Shown here one piece after another: positions 53,773 to 64,000 of a DNA stretch of 64,000 bases. Position 1 is the stretch's first letter. Every line of letters begins with the position of its first letter. Under the pieces are notes generated by a model that worked only from the letters and a program-made list of their open reading frames with translations, had not been told where the DNA came from and searched no databases. The DNA lies in NCBI GenBank assembly GCA_020724465.1, contig DYGX01000008.1, forward strand, positions 124,001 to 188,000, in the 5' to 3' direction. Source of the DNA: Thermoflexus sp. (GTDB taxonomy: Bacteria > Chloroflexota > Anaerolineae > Aggregatilineales > Aggregatilineaceae). Made by a program: the position numbers and the translations under genes.

Positions 53773-54513
53773 ATGTCAAGCAGCCCAGGCTTTGCGTCGA
53801 AGTGGGAGCAGTTCATCCGGCACAAGCGGACCGAGGACACGCTCGCCAGCGAGCGGCGCGGGTTGCGCCGCTATCTGCTGATGCCCACCATCGCTTTCGT
53901 GATCCCGGTAGACGACGAGGCCGTCCGCGCGCAGTTAGCGGCCTGGCAGAGCGCCTTTGCGGATGCGCTGCCCTACCGGCCGCAGCCGGCCGACCGCGTC
54001 CATATCACGCTGCACTATGTCGGACAGCTTCGGACCGTGTCCTGGATGCTGCTCCCGCACACCTGGCGGCGCCCGGCGCTGCGCTGGATGGCCGCCCGCG
54101 CCCGGACCGCGCTCGCCCACTGTGTCGAGTTCACCGTGGGGATCGGGCCGCTCAATGCCTTTCCGAACGTGCTTTTCGCAGAAGTTCACGACGGCGACAG
54201 GGAATGTCTGCGCGCCGTCCGCCTGCGGGTGCGCCGGGCGCTGCCGCTCCGCGCACGTCCGCCCTCGCCCTGGAACTATCTGCCGCACATCACGCTCGGC
54301 TACTGGGGCGAGCAGCCGGTCGCCCCGCTGGTCGAGCGTCTGCGGCCTTTCCGCGCTGACGAGCCGCTGCCTCTGCGCGTAACCCGCATCAAGCTCACCG
54401 TGTATTGGCGCGATGAATTCCCCGCCACGCCCGACATCCTGCTGCACCTGCGCGAGGAAGTGATCGCCGAATACACGCTCGCCCCACAAGACCGGCCCTG
54501 TGACGATGACTGA
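53773..54513 (+). CDS. 2H phosphoesterase / LigT-ThpR-like protein
   Basis: The 246-residue protein has two HxTx motifs (HITLHYVG and HITLGYWG) spaced about 110 residues apart, the mark of the 2H phosphoesterase superfamily (2'-5' RNA ligase/ThpR). These act on cyclic or 2'-5' phosphodiester bonds in RNA or small nucleotides. A 36-residue extension precedes the domain; an in-frame ATG at 53881 could be the true start, but neither start has a clear ribosome site. It starts 4 bp after the GHMP kinase stop. Confidence 0.75.
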   Translation: MSSSPGFASKWEQFIRHKRTEDTLASERRGLRRYLLMPTIAFVIPVDDEAVRAQLAAWQSAFADALPYRPQPADRVHITLHYVGQLRTVSWMLLPHTWRRPALRWMAARARTALAHCVEFTVGIGPLNAFPNVLFAEVHDGDRECLRAVRLRVRRALPLRARPPSPWNYLPHITLGYWGEQPVAPLVERLRPFRADEPLPLRVTRIKLTVYWRDEFPATPDILLHLREEVIAEYTLAPQDRPCDDD

Positions 54514-55747
54514 CCGCGAGAACGCCGTGATGCCTGCCTCACCCGCCGCCGGAACATCCCGCCTTAGAACATGGGCCGGGCGCCTGCTGGGGATCGCGTT
54601 CGGCCTGGCGCTGGCCTGGCTGCTGGCCGAAGTGCTGCTGCGCGTGCTGTTCTTCGGGCTGCCGCCCCGGCTCCAGCTTGTGCTCCAGCCGGTGCGGCTC
54701 ACGCCCTTCAGCGAGCGCCGCCTGCTGCCGGACCCCCTCTGGCAGCCCGATATCGACTACCTGACCATCGCGCGCCCGGTGACGGACTTTGAGCAGTTCG
54801 GCTCGGCGGACGTGCGCTTCCGGGTCACGACCGAGCAGCTGTGGGGGATGCGCGGCGCGTTCCGCACCCGGCAGGAGCTGGTCGACCGATATGTGGACGG
54901 GGTGGTGCTGGGTGATTCGTTCGCCTTTTGCTTCACCGACGACGCCGACTGTTGGGTGAACCGTCTGGCGCAGCAGACCGGGCGCAACCTGATCAACCTG
55001 GGCGTGGTCAGCACCGGCTCGGTGGCGCAGGGGCGCGTGCTGGAAAGCCATGGCCTGCCCCTGAGGCCGCCGCTGGTGCTGTGGCAGTGGTTCGGCAACG
55101 ACCCCAACGAGGATTACGGCCTGGCGCACCTGCGCGGCGAGGCGCAAACACCGCCCGCCAGCGATCTCCCCTCCGCCGCCGGGCGAAGCTGGCTGGAAGA
55201 AAACTCAGCCGTTTACGTGCTGCTTCAGATGTTGCTGGGGCAGGACGAGCGTTACGAGGCGTCGCTCCAGTTCCTGGACTGGGCGTGGGTGAACGAGGGC
55301 GATCTGCGGCTTGGCTTCGGGCGTCCGTATCTGTGGGGCGCGCTCAATCTAGACCGCCCTCAGAACCAGGAAGGCTGGACGCTCTCGCAAGAGGCGTTCC
55401 GCGCGGCGCGGGAGCAAATCGAGGCCTACGGCGGGCATCTCGTCATCGTGTTGATGCCCACCAAAGAGCAGGTTTACCGCAACCTGGCCGCGCCGCTGAT
55501 CGGCGCGGAGCACATGGCGCTGCTGGACGCAACCTACCAGGCGATGCTCGCTTTCTGCGACGCGGAAGGGCTGACCTGCCTGGACCCGCTGCCCGTCTTC
55601 GCCGAGCACGCCGCCGCCGGAGAACAACTCTACTACGCGACGGACATCCATCTCAACCCGCGCGGCAACGCCGTCCTGGCGGACTGGCTCACCGCGTGGC
55701 TGGCGGATCACCCGGACGTCTTCACGCTGGACGAGACAGGAAGCTAG
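54506..55747 (+). CDS. Membrane-anchored SGNH/GDSL-like protein
   Basis: The 413-residue protein has one N-terminal membrane segment (about residues 25-50, LLGIAFGLALAWLLAEVLLR). An SGNH-type domain follows with the nucleophile Ser in VVLGDSFAF, an Asn in WFGNDPNED and a late His in DIHLNPRGN. It may remove acyl or acetyl groups from an exported glycan. The start overlaps the 2H phosphoesterase stop by 8 bp (a GTG at 54500 is an alternative). Confidence 0.75.
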   Translation: MTDRENAVMPASPAAGTSRLRTWAGRLLGIAFGLALAWLLAEVLLRVLFFGLPPRLQLVLQPVRLTPFSERRLLPDPLWQPDIDYLTIARPVTDFEQFGSADVRFRVTTEQLWGMRGAFRTRQELVDRYVDGVVLGDSFAFCFTDDADCWVNRLAQQTGRNLINLGVVSTGSVAQGRVLESHGLPLRPPLVLWQWFGNDPNEDYGLAHLRGEAQTPPASDLPSAAGRSWLEENSAVYVLLQMLLGQDERYEASLQFLDWAWVNEGDLRLGFGRPYLWGALNLDRPQNQEGWTLSQEAFRAAREQIEAYGGHLVIVLMPTKEQVYRNLAAPLIGAEHMALLDATYQAMLAFCDAEGLTCLDPLPVFAEHAAAGEQLYYATDIHLNPRGNAVLADWLTAWLADHPDVFTLDETGS

Positions 55748-55757
55748 CGCCTTACGT

Positions 55758-55818
55758 CCCTCAACCCCCGGCCACTTCTCCTTCGGGTCTAGGCCGGAGA
55801 GAACGGTCACAACCGTTC
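55758..55818. repeat. Partial dispersed repeat and hairpin after the SGNH gene
   Basis: It begins CCCTCAACCCCCGGCC like the other element copies, but the second half is missing. It is followed at 55801-55818 by a hairpin GAACGGT, CACA, ACCGTTC, probably a terminator between convergent genes. Confidence 0.5.
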
Positions 55819-55837
55819 ATCACAGGCTCCAGAACGC

Positions 55838-56914
55838 TCACCGCTCTTCGCGCCGCATCGCGTCCTTGATCGACAGCAGCGGCCACATCGGGCGGATATC
55901 CAGGTCCAGATCGTCGCGATAGCCCTGGATGTAGCGGAAGTAGCCCGCCGACGCGATCATCGCCGCATTGTCGACGCACAGGCTCAGCGGCGGCGTGCGC
56001 ACCGGGATCGGGCTGCGCTCGGTCATGGCGCGGCGCAGGGCCTGGTTGGCGCTCACCCCGCCGGCGATCCAGATCTCGGTCGCGCCGTACTCCGTCGCCG
56101 CGCGGACCGTCTTGTGCACCAGCACGTCAACCACTGCCGCCTGAAAGCTGGCCGCCACGTCCGCGACGTTCACACCCGGCGCGAGCTGGTCCGGCGTCAG
56201 GCCCTCACCTTTCGGCTCGCGCTTGCCGCCGTGTGGCGGCTGGACCGCGCGCAATACCGCCGTTTTCAGCCCGGAAAAGCTGAAGTCGTAGCCCTCGTCC
56301 AGCATCGCGCGCGGGAAAGTGTACGCCTGCGGGTTCCCGTCGCGCGCCGCCCGCTCGATGGCCGGGCCGCCGGGATAGCCCAGCCCCAGCAGCCGCGCCA
56401 CCTTGTCGAATGCCTCGCCGGCAGCATCGTCGATCGTGCTGCCGAGCAGCGTGTACTCGCCATGATCCGTGATGGCGACGATCTCGCTGTGTCCGCCGGA
56501 CACGATCAGACAGACCACCGGGAACCGGACCGGCTCGCCGCGCTCTGTCAGCCACAGCGAGTAGACGTGCCCTTCTAGGTGATTGACGCCGACCAGCGGC
56601 TTGTCCGCGCCCAGCGCCAGCCCTTTGGCGTAGTTCATGCCCACCAGCAGGGACCCGGCCAGCCCTGGCCCGCGCGTTACCGCGATTGCGTCGATGTCGT
56701 CCAGCGGAACGCGCGCCTGCTCCAAGGCCTCGGCCACCACCGGGCCGATCGCCTCGATGTGCGCGCGCGAGGCCACTTCCGGAAACACGCCCCCGTACGG
56801 CGCGTGCAGGGCAATCTGCGACGCGACGATGTTGGAGAGGATCGTCTCGCCGTCTTCGACGACGGCAGCCGCCGTTTCGTCGCATGAGGTTTCGATGCCG
56901 AGAATCAGTGTCAT
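55838..56914 (-). CDS. tsaD: tRNA N6-threonylcarbamoyladenosine synthase subunit TsaD
   Basis: The 358-residue protein has the ASKHA fold of TsaD: LGIETSCDETAAAVV at the start, the metal-binding HLEGHVYSLW, SGGHSEIVAI, GGPAIERAA and GGVSANQALR. It transfers the threonylcarbamoyl group to A37 of ANN-decoding tRNAs. It lies 39 bp downstream of the M24 peptidase gene on the same strand. Confidence 0.95.
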   Translation of the reverse strand: MTLILGIETSCDETAAAVVEDGETILSNIVASQIALHAPYGGVFPEVASRAHIEAIGPVVAEALEQARVPLDDIDAIAVTRGPGLAGSLLVGMNYAKGLALGADKPLVGVNHLEGHVYSLWLTERGEPVRFPVVCLIVSGGHSEIVAITDHGEYTLLGSTIDDAAGEAFDKVARLLGLGYPGGPAIERAARDGNPQAYTFPRAMLDEGYDFSFSGLKTAVLRAVQPPHGGKREPKGEGLTPDQLAPGVNVADVAASFQAAVVDVLVHKTVRAATEYGATEIWIAGGVSANQALRRAMTERSPIPVRTPPLSLCVDNAAMIASAGYFRYIQGYRDDLDLDIRPMWPLLSIKDAMRREER

Positions 56915-56953
56915 GCCACTCTGCCACTATCTATCGCACACTCGCGCCCCGTC

Positions 56954-58183
56954 TTACCCGGCCAGCTCGATCACCAGGTCATAGGGGCAGTCGGTCAGAA
57001 TCTCGAGCGCGCCCGATTCGCTGAGGTGAACGGTGTCCTCAATGCGGATGCCGTAGCCGCGCTCCGGGTAATACAACCCTGGCTCGATCGTAAACACGTT
57101 GCCGTGCTGAAGCCAGAATTTCGTGATGCGTGTCGGGAAATACGGCGCCTCATGGACGTTCAGGCCCAGGCCGTGCGCCAGCATGTGGACGTACCCTTCG
57201 GACGTGCCCGGCGTATTGAGCACGGTTGGATGGCCGCGCTCCTCAAAGAACTGGCACACCATATCCTGCACCTCGTTAGTCGCCAGGCCCACGTGGCACA
57301 TCTCGATGGCGCGCTCGAACGCCTCGCGCACGGTGTTGTAGTCCGCCTGGATCTCCGGCGGCGCGTAGCCGATGCACCAAGTGCGCGTCACGTCGTGGAA
57401 ATAGCCGCCCGGCAGGCGCGGGAAGAGGTCGAAAACAATCGTCTCGCCCAGGCGCAGCGGTTGATCGTCCTGGCCCTTGCTGTGCGGGACCGCCGCGTCG
57501 CGTCCCTGGGCGAAGATCATACCTTCCGGGTCTTCCAACCCCTGCTCAAACAACTGGCTGCGCACAAAACGCTTGACGTCGCCAATCGTCAGCGGCGATC
57601 CATCTGCACCGAGCACCACGCCGTCGCCCGCCCGGTGTGTGGCGAGCCAGTCGCGCGTGGCGCGCATCACCGCGCTGGTGCGCCGCGCCACCTCACGCAG
57701 CAGGGCCAGCTCGCCGGCGTCTTTGGTCTCGCAGGCGCGGTCGAAGATCGTGTCGCGCACCGGCTCGGTCACCAGCTCGATCCGGTCGCCCACGCCTGCC
57801 TTGAGCGCCTCGACGATCCGCAGCGCCGTGTTGACGTCGCCCACGCCGTAGATCGCCAGCCGTCCGCGCACGTCGAAATGCTCGAAGATGCGCCGGTACC
57901 ACTCGCGATAGGTCGCGCTGAGGTCCCCGCCGTGCGCGCGTAGCAAGATGTTGTACTCGAACTCGTCGACGTTGTGGACGTCCAGGCCGCTGCGCGCCGC
58001 CTCATCGACTTCCATCCCGTTGACCACCAGCACCGGCGGCTGGCCGCGCTTCTTGATCACCAGGCTGGACGAGCGCACGCCATTGCTCAGGTAGGTGCGA
58101 TAGGGGTCTTCATTCTCGCCGGGCAAGATCAACAGCGCGTCGATCTCGCGCTCGGCCATCAAGCGATCCAGATCGGCTTTCAT
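56954..58183 (-). CDS. M24-family metallopeptidase (Xaa-Pro dipeptidase-like)
   Basis: The 409-residue protein has an N-terminal creatinase-like domain (about residues 1-160) and a pita-bread catalytic domain with all five metal ligands in order: the Asp pair in VFDLFPRLPGGYFHDVTRT, His in LAHGLGLNVHEAPY, and Glu in FTIEPGLYY and RIEDTVHL. Prolidase or aminopeptidase P activity is likely. The ATG at 58183 is preferred because AGGGGG lies about 9 nt upstream. The longer frame runs over the upstream gene. Confidence 0.9.
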   Translation of the reverse strand: MKADLDRLMAEREIDALLILPGENEDPYRTYLSNGVRSSSLVIKKRGQPPVLVVNGMEVDEAARSGLDVHNVDEFEYNILLRAHGGDLSATYREWYRRIFEHFDVRGRLAIYGVGDVNTALRIVEALKAGVGDRIELVTEPVRDTIFDRACETKDAGELALLREVARRTSAVMRATRDWLATHRAGDGVVLGADGSPLTIGDVKRFVRSQLFEQGLEDPEGMIFAQGRDAAVPHSKGQDDQPLRLGETIVFDLFPRLPGGYFHDVTRTWCIGYAPPEIQADYNTVREAFERAIEMCHVGLATNEVQDMVCQFFEERGHPTVLNTPGTSEGYVHMLAHGLGLNVHEAPYFPTRITKFWLQHGNVFTIEPGLYYPERGYGIRIEDTVHLSESGALEILTDCPYDLVIELAG

Positions 58184-58227
58184 CAGGCACATACCCCCTG
58201 GTTCTAACCGAGCGCCGGGCGCAGCGG

Positions 58228-58653
58228 CTATGATCCGGTCCCGGCGTGCTCGCGCAGGCGAAGGAAAAACTCGATCACGATCAGGCTGAAGGCCAGCACG
58301 CCTGCAATTACCGGGTTGAGCACACGCGGGATCTGGAGCCAGGCGCACGCCACCACGAACAACCCCACCCAGATGCTCTGCCGCAGGATCACCCCCGCCG
58401 GCACACCGCGCGGCCCGGCGAAGCGGGCGTTGAGGAAGCGCACGAATGGCAGCGCCGTACCGGTCACCGCCAGGTAGAGGCAGACGAAAAACAGCCAGCG
58501 CGGGAAAGCGGTCGGCAGCGTGGTGGTGACGAGCAGCCACAAGCCCGCCCAGCCGGTGAGCGCCATCAGCACGCCGCCGATCAGAACGCCGGTGTGATCC
58601 GGCGGCGCGGGAGAGGCGGAGTCGTGATGCGCGTAATCGTTCATGCCGGTCAT
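58228..58653 (-). CDS. Small multi-pass membrane protein
   Basis: The 141-residue protein has about four predicted membrane helices (LIGGVLMALTGWAGLWLLV, WLFFVCLYLAVTGTALPFV, SIWVGLFVVACAWLQI, VIAGVLAFSLIVIEFFL). No family was recognised. Two ATGs are possible (58653 and 58644). It is 44 bp upstream of the M24 gene, in the same operon direction. Confidence 0.65.
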   Translation of the reverse strand: MTGMNDYAHHDSASPAPPDHTGVLIGGVLMALTGWAGLWLLVTTTLPTAFPRWLFFVCLYLAVTGTALPFVRFLNARFAGPRGVPAGVILRQSIWVGLFVVACAWLQIPRVLNPVIAGVLAFSLIVIEFFLRLREHAGTGS

Positions 58654-58761
58654 TATAGCCCTGCGCCGGGCGATGTCCAAGCGGATCGGTACCGCCTGGC
58701 GACCGGATTCGCTAGAATCTGCGGGGTGAATTTCCCGCTCTCCGGAGCACTCCCCCGCGCA

Positions 58762-58770
58762 TGGTATAAT
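58762..58770 (+). promoter_or_regulatory. Extended -10 promoter of the ABC-F gene
   Basis: TGGTATAAT (TGn-TATAAT). The -35 region is weak, as is usual for extended -10 promoters. The ATG lies 44 bp downstream. Confidence 0.6.
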
Positions 58771-58814
58771 GCGCCGGTGGAATCGGAAACGTCCAATCAC
58801 GTCAGGGTTTCAGC

Positions 58815-60722
<1,908 letters not shown>

Positions 60723-60753
60723 GCGCCGCACCTGTGTTAAAAGGAGTTGCCCG

Positions 60754-62610
60754 GTGCATCACTCTCTCATTAGTCTTGCCGGCATCGTCGTTCTCGGGAT
60801 CGGCGCGCAGTGGCTTGCCTGGCGCTTCCGCCTGCCCTCGATCCTGCTGCTGCTTCTGGCCGGGTTTGTCGCCGGACCCATCGCGGGGGTGATCGATCCC
60901 GATGCGCTGCTGGGCGATACGCTCTTTCCGGTCGTTTCGGTTTCGGTCGGGATCATCCTGTTCGAGGGGGGTCTGACGCTGCGGCTGGGCGATATCGTCG
61001 GCCTGCGGCGCGTCGTCTTCCGCCTGATCTCGGTCGGCGCGCTGGTGACGTGGGTCGTCGCCAGCCTGGGCGCCTACTATATCGTCGGGCTGAGCGCGGA
61101 TGTGGCGCTACTGCTCGGCGCGATCTTCATCGTCACCGGCCCCACGGTCGTCATTCCCCTGCTCAAGCATGTGCGCCCTACCGAGCCAATGGGCTCGATC
61201 TTAAAGTGGGAAGGCATCCTGATCGACCCGGTCGGAGCTACCGTCGCGGTGCTGATCCTGGAAGCAATCCTGGCCGGGCGGCTGGGCAACGGCGCGCTCG
61301 GACCCATCGTGCTCGGCATGGCCGAGACGCTCGCCGTCGGCGCCGCTCTCGGCTGGCTCGGCGCGCAGGCGCTGATCCAGTTGTTCAAACGCTACTGGGT
61401 GCCTGAGGAACTGCAAAACCCCTTCGCGGTGATGACGATTGTCTCGTTGTTTGCGCTGTCGAACGAGCTTCAGCCGGAGTCCGGGCTGCTCACCACAACC
61501 GTGATGGGGATGGTGCTGGCGAACCAGCGCCAGATCTCCACGCGCCATCTCTCGCAGTTCAAAGAGGATATCGGCGTGCTGCTGCTGTCCGGCTTGTTCA
61601 TCATCCTGGCAGCCCGGCTGGAACTGGAGCAGCTCTCGAACCTCAGCGGGCGCGCGCTGGCGTTCCTGGCGCTGCTGATTTTCATCGCCCGCCCGCTGTC
61701 TGTGCTGGCCTCGACCGCTGGCTCGTCGCTGAGCTGGCGCGAGCGCGCTTTCCTGGCCTGGATGGCCCCGCGCGGGATCGTAGCCGTCTCGGTAGCTTCG
61801 CTCTTCGCGTTGCAGCTCGGCCAGGCAGGCGTACCCGGCGCGGAGAGCCTGGTGCCGCTGACTTTCGTGATGGTCGTGGGGACGGTCGTGATTTACAGCG
61901 CCAGCGCGACCCGCGTCGCCGCCTGGCTGGGCGTCGCGCAGCCGCAGGCACGGGGGGTGTTGATCGTGGGCGCGCATAGCTGGGCGCGCGAAATCGCCAA
62001 AGCGCTGGCCGGAACCGGCCACACCGTGCATCTGGTCGATACCAACTGGCAAAACGTCAGCGCGGCGCGTCTGGCCGGGCTGACGGCCACCTATGCCAAC
62101 GCGCTCTCCGAGCATCTGCTGGACGAGATCGACCTGACGCAAATCAGCCGGCTTCTGGCGCTGACTTCGAACGACGAGGTCAACTCGCTGGCCGCGCTGC
62201 ACTTCGCCGATCACCTGGGCCGCGAGCGCGTCTTCCAGCTTCCCATGCACTCGAACACCCCCGACCGCCGGGGGCTGAACCTGCAACAGCACGGGCGCTG
62301 CCTGTTCCAGCGGCGAGCCACCTTCGACTATTTGCAGCAGCGGTTCGATCAGGGCGCGGTGCTCAAGACGGTCAAGCTCACCAAAGAGCACACCTATCAA
62401 GACTTCCTCAACGTCTACGGCGACAGCGCCATCCCCCTGTATCTGATCGACGAGAACGGCGAGCTACGCTTGATGACCACCGACAACGGCCCCACGCCGC
62501 GCGCCGGGCACAGGCTGACGGCGCTGGTCGATCCGATCGATCGCGCCCTGCCAGAGACGGCGCGCATCCAGGAAGCGCGGGCCCGCGTGCCACAGCGCGA
62601 CGGAAGCTAG
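60754..62610 (+). CDS. CPA-type Na+(K+)/H+ antiporter with C-terminal RCK domain
   Basis: The 618-residue protein has about 12 membrane helices (residues 5-395), with the GGLTLRL and KWEGILIDPVGATVAVL blocks (the Asp being the likely cation site) of CPA1/NhaP-like antiporters. A cytoplasmic RCK/TrkA-N nucleotide-binding domain follows (GVLIVGAHSWAREIAKAL), then a further C-terminal domain. The RCK domain would gate the transporter. The start is GTG at 60754 with AAAAGGAGTT before it, 31 bp after the ABC-F stop. Confidence 0.88.
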   Translation: MHHSLISLAGIVVLGIGAQWLAWRFRLPSILLLLLAGFVAGPIAGVIDPDALLGDTLFPVVSVSVGIILFEGGLTLRLGDIVGLRRVVFRLISVGALVTWVVASLGAYYIVGLSADVALLLGAIFIVTGPTVVIPLLKHVRPTEPMGSILKWEGILIDPVGATVAVLILEAILAGRLGNGALGPIVLGMAETLAVGAALGWLGAQALIQLFKRYWVPEELQNPFAVMTIVSLFALSNELQPESGLLTTTVMGMVLANQRQISTRHLSQFKEDIGVLLLSGLFIILAARLELEQLSNLSGRALAFLALLIFIARPLSVLASTAGSSLSWRERAFLAWMAPRGIVAVSVASLFALQLGQAGVPGAESLVPLTFVMVVGTVVIYSASATRVAAWLGVAQPQARGVLIVGAHSWAREIAKALAGTGHTVHLVDTNWQNVSAARLAGLTATYANALSEHLLDEIDLTQISRLLALTSNDEVNSLAALHFADHLGRERVFQLPMHSNTPDRRGLNLQQHGRCLFQRRATFDYLQQRFDQGAVLKTVKLTKEHTYQDFLNVYGDSAIPLYLIDENGELRLMTTDNGPTPRAGHRLTALVDPIDRALPETARIQEARARVPQRDGS

Positions 62611-62667
62611 CTCGCGTTGCGCCGCGTGCGCCGGTGCCGATCGACGCCGAAAAAAAGCGTGCCGAGT

Positions 62668-62689
62668 CCGGATTCTGGCCCGAATCCGG
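62668..62689. other. Hairpin between A-tracts
   Basis: CCGGATTC, TGGCCC, GAATCCGG: a perfect 8-bp stem flanked by A-tracts. As a terminator it would only serve minus-strand transcripts, and no minus-strand gene lies to its right within 850 bp, so its role is unclear. Confidence 0.4.
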
Positions 62690-62793
62690 GGTCGCAAAAA
62701 ACACCATATCTAGCCCTTCTTGGGTCGATTCACCCCCTGTATATCGTGCCTGATTGGCCCGGTCGTAAAACGCGATCCGCAGCCGATCAGCTT

Positions 62794-62822
62794 TTGTTGC
62801 ATCCGGCGCGCGGGGGTAGACT
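62794..62822 (+). promoter_or_regulatory. Predicted promoter of the 144-residue gene
   Basis: TTGTTG, 17 bp, TAGACT, about 110 bp before the GTG at 62932. Confidence 0.4.
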
Positions 62823-62931
62823 CTGAGGCGTGGAGAGCGCGAGACACGATCGAAGCCGTACACTTGAAGCCGTGCCAGAGTTGTGCCCGCAGCGGCGCAA
62901 CGAGCGATACAAAGTGAGGCCAGAAGAGACC

Positions 62932-63366
62932 GTGCATCGTCATCTCATCTTGATCTGCCACGATGCCGATGGGCATCTCGCAGACGGCGACCGTCAGGGT
63001 GTGCAGCGCGTCCTCAGCCAGGCGCCCTACGTCGTCGACGTGCAAACCGCCGGGCAGGACCGCTATCTGATCGCCTGCGCCGACGCAAGCTGCGTGCGCC
63101 TCAGCGCGCCAGGGCTGGCGCGTGCCGGGGCCTTCCGCCGCATGACGATCGCGCTCGACTGCGATCGTCCCAGTGATGACGTCCTTTCGCTGGTGCTGGA
63201 CCTGATGCGGGCCGGGAATTTCGGGCTGATGGTCAGCCTGTCCGCTCCCCAGTTCATCGTCTCGCAGCCACAGCACGTGATCAGCTTCCCGTGGCTGCCA
63301 CAACCGCCGATCCTGGTCCGCTCGATCCGGGACCTGAGCCATTCGCTGGAGACTATCGCCGCCTAG
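62932..63366 (+). CDS. Unknown 144-residue protein
   Basis: I do not recognise this gene. Starting at GTG 62932 it encodes a mixed alpha/beta protein with an early LILICHDADGH strand, two Cys in IACADASCVRLSA, and a long C-terminal part with PWLPQPPILVRSIRDLSHS. No motif of a known enzyme is visible. In-frame GTGs lie upstream at 62914 and farther, so the start is uncertain. It is followed by a clear bidirectional terminator at 63497. Confidence 0.5.
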   Translation: MHRHLILICHDADGHLADGDRQGVQRVLSQAPYVVDVQTAGQDRYLIACADASCVRLSAPGLARAGAFRRMTIALDCDRPSDDVLSLVLDLMRAGNFGLMVSLSAPQFIVSQPQHVISFPWLPQPPILVRSIRDLSHSLETIAA

Positions 63367-63496
63367 CGCGCGGAGCCTGCGCCTGATCAGGCCCCGCCGC
63401 GGCATCCACCGGCCGCACCTTCCCCGCCAGACGATCCGGCGGCTCGCGCCTCCACAGGCGGGTCGTCTGGCAAGGCTGCGGTCTACCGAACACAAA

Positions 63497-63530
63497 CGGC
63501 GGCCTCGTGACAGGGGCCGCCGCTCGTTTT
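63497..63530. terminator. Bidirectional terminator between the unknown gene and rny
   Basis: CGGCGGCC with GGCCGCCG around a 10-base loop; plus-strand exit CTCGTTTT and minus-strand exit TTTGTGTT, so it can serve both converging genes. Confidence 0.75.
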
Positions 63531-63549
63531 CTCGTCCGGGCCGCGGGCG

Positions 63550-64000
63550 CTACTTCGCGTAATCGACCGCCCGCGTCTCGCGGATGATGGTGACCTTGAT
63601 CTGGCCGGGATATTGCATTGTCTCCTCGATGCGCCGGGAAATATCCCGTGCCAGCCGCATCGCGGCCAGGTCGTCGATCTCCTCTGGCTTGACCATGATG
63701 CGCACCTCGCGCCCCGCTTGCAGCGCGTAGCTCTGCTCGACGCCGGGGAACTCTTTGGCGAGGTCTTCCAGCGCCTTGACGCGGCGGATGTAGGTATCCA
63801 GGCTTTCGCGGCGTGCGCCGGGGCGCGCGCCGGAGATCGCGTCAGCAGCCTCGACGATCAGCGCCTCGACACATTCCTGCTCGACCTCATGATGGTGCGA
63901 GGCGATGCAGTTCACCACGCGGGGCGGCACGCCGTAGCGCCGCGCAAACTCCGCGCCGATCATGGCGTGCGTGCCTTCGATCTCGTGATCGAGCGCCTTG
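63550..64000 (-). CDS. rny: Ribonuclease Y (3' part; gene continues past the window)
   Basis: The visible C-terminal part of about 150 residues (from [23 protein letters not shown]) matches the HD-domain end of RNase [62 protein letters not shown] and [12 protein letters not shown]. RNase Y is a membrane-anchored endoribonuclease that starts mRNA decay. The membrane helix, coiled coil and KH domain would lie beyond 64000. A bidirectional terminator follows its stop. Confidence 0.95.
   Translation of the reverse strand, partial: KALDHEIEGTHAMIGAEFARRYGVPPRVVNCIASHHHEVEQECVEALIVEAADAISGARPGARRESLDTYIRRVKALEDLAKEFPGVEQSYALQAGREVRIMVKPEEIDDLAAMRLARDISRRIEETMQYPGQIKVTIIRETRAVDYAK

Larger units (their letters stand above)
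62611..62931. other. Intergenic region before the 144-residue gene
   Basis: It contains two A-tracts (AAAAAAA near 62650 and AAAAAA near 62696), a hairpin at 62668-62689 and a likely promoter at 62794-62822. No long open frame beyond the next gene is convincing. Confidence 0.5.

Noticed and set aside
58184-58540. Longer start for the M24 peptidase
   Set aside because: The extension runs antisense-like through the upstream membrane-protein gene and lacks a ribosome site; the ATG at 58183 has one.

Overview
This window is high-GC, densely coded bacterial chromosome with no rRNA, phage, transposase or CRISPR array. The gene set fits Chloroflexota, probably an Anaerolineae-like lineage. It includes translin-type and DUF951 proteins, MecA_N-type lipoprotein PBPs, a UgtP/MGDG-type glycosyltransferase, PdxS/PdxT vitamin B6 synthesis, HspR, GatB, and a Gram-positive-style SOS box at ssb. 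The phylum is inferred from gene content and was not tested by a search.

Layout. 1-1870: 3' part of selB and the selenocysteine tRNA gene, closed by a terminator. 1879-8120: prephenate-dehydrogenase-like protein, HD and M50 proteins, TypA, then a DUF951 protein coupled to a lipid glycosyltransferase. A 180-bp array of 10-bp inverted repeats fills the gap up to nadE. 8116-11908: a stress operon on the minus strand (dnaJ/cbpA-like, htrA, hspR, nadE) behind a near-consensus promoter. 12053-18020: DUF2207 protein, zinc-ribbon membrane protein, zinc-ribbon PP2C phosphatase, DUF1269 protein and a REC-histidine kinase. 18171-24574: PadR, an MMPL exporter with its TetR repressor and operator, an SDR and an MFS transporter. 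24643-29012: pdxT, a kinase-like gene on the other strand, pdxS and a MocR/PdxR-like regulator. 29222-36572: AIM24 protein, sugar epimerase, two tandem MecA_N-type PBPs and Maf. 36591-40654: FHA-winged-helix regulator, translin-like protein, DUF3467, ssb (SOS box) and gatB. 41038-46238: lipoprotein, proline dehydrogenase, diaminopropionate ammonia-lyase, rmlC and an aldo/keto reductase. 46323-50657: DHOD-like protein, then a copper operon (csoR, copZ, copA) with operator and terminator. 50870-55747: four tightly coupled genes (helicase-C-like, GHMP kinase with an altered sugar-binding motif, 2H phosphoesterase, SGNH protein). 55838-64000: tsaD, M24 peptidase, membrane protein, ABC-F, CPA antiporter, an unknown protein and the 3' end of rny.

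Control signals are visible at several loci. The csoR, tetR, ssb and dnaJ promoters have near-consensus -35/-10 boxes, and the first three overlap or abut a palindrome suited to the adjacent or expected regulator. Two repeat families occupy intergenic gaps: a 10-bp-phased array (two places) and a 45-170-bp element with CCCCTCA/TGAGGGG ends (three copies and one fragment). I saw no clear new defence or mobile system. The strongest leads are the repeat arrays, the DUF3467-translin pair, the FHA-winged-helix/PBP cluster and the four-gene coupled operon.
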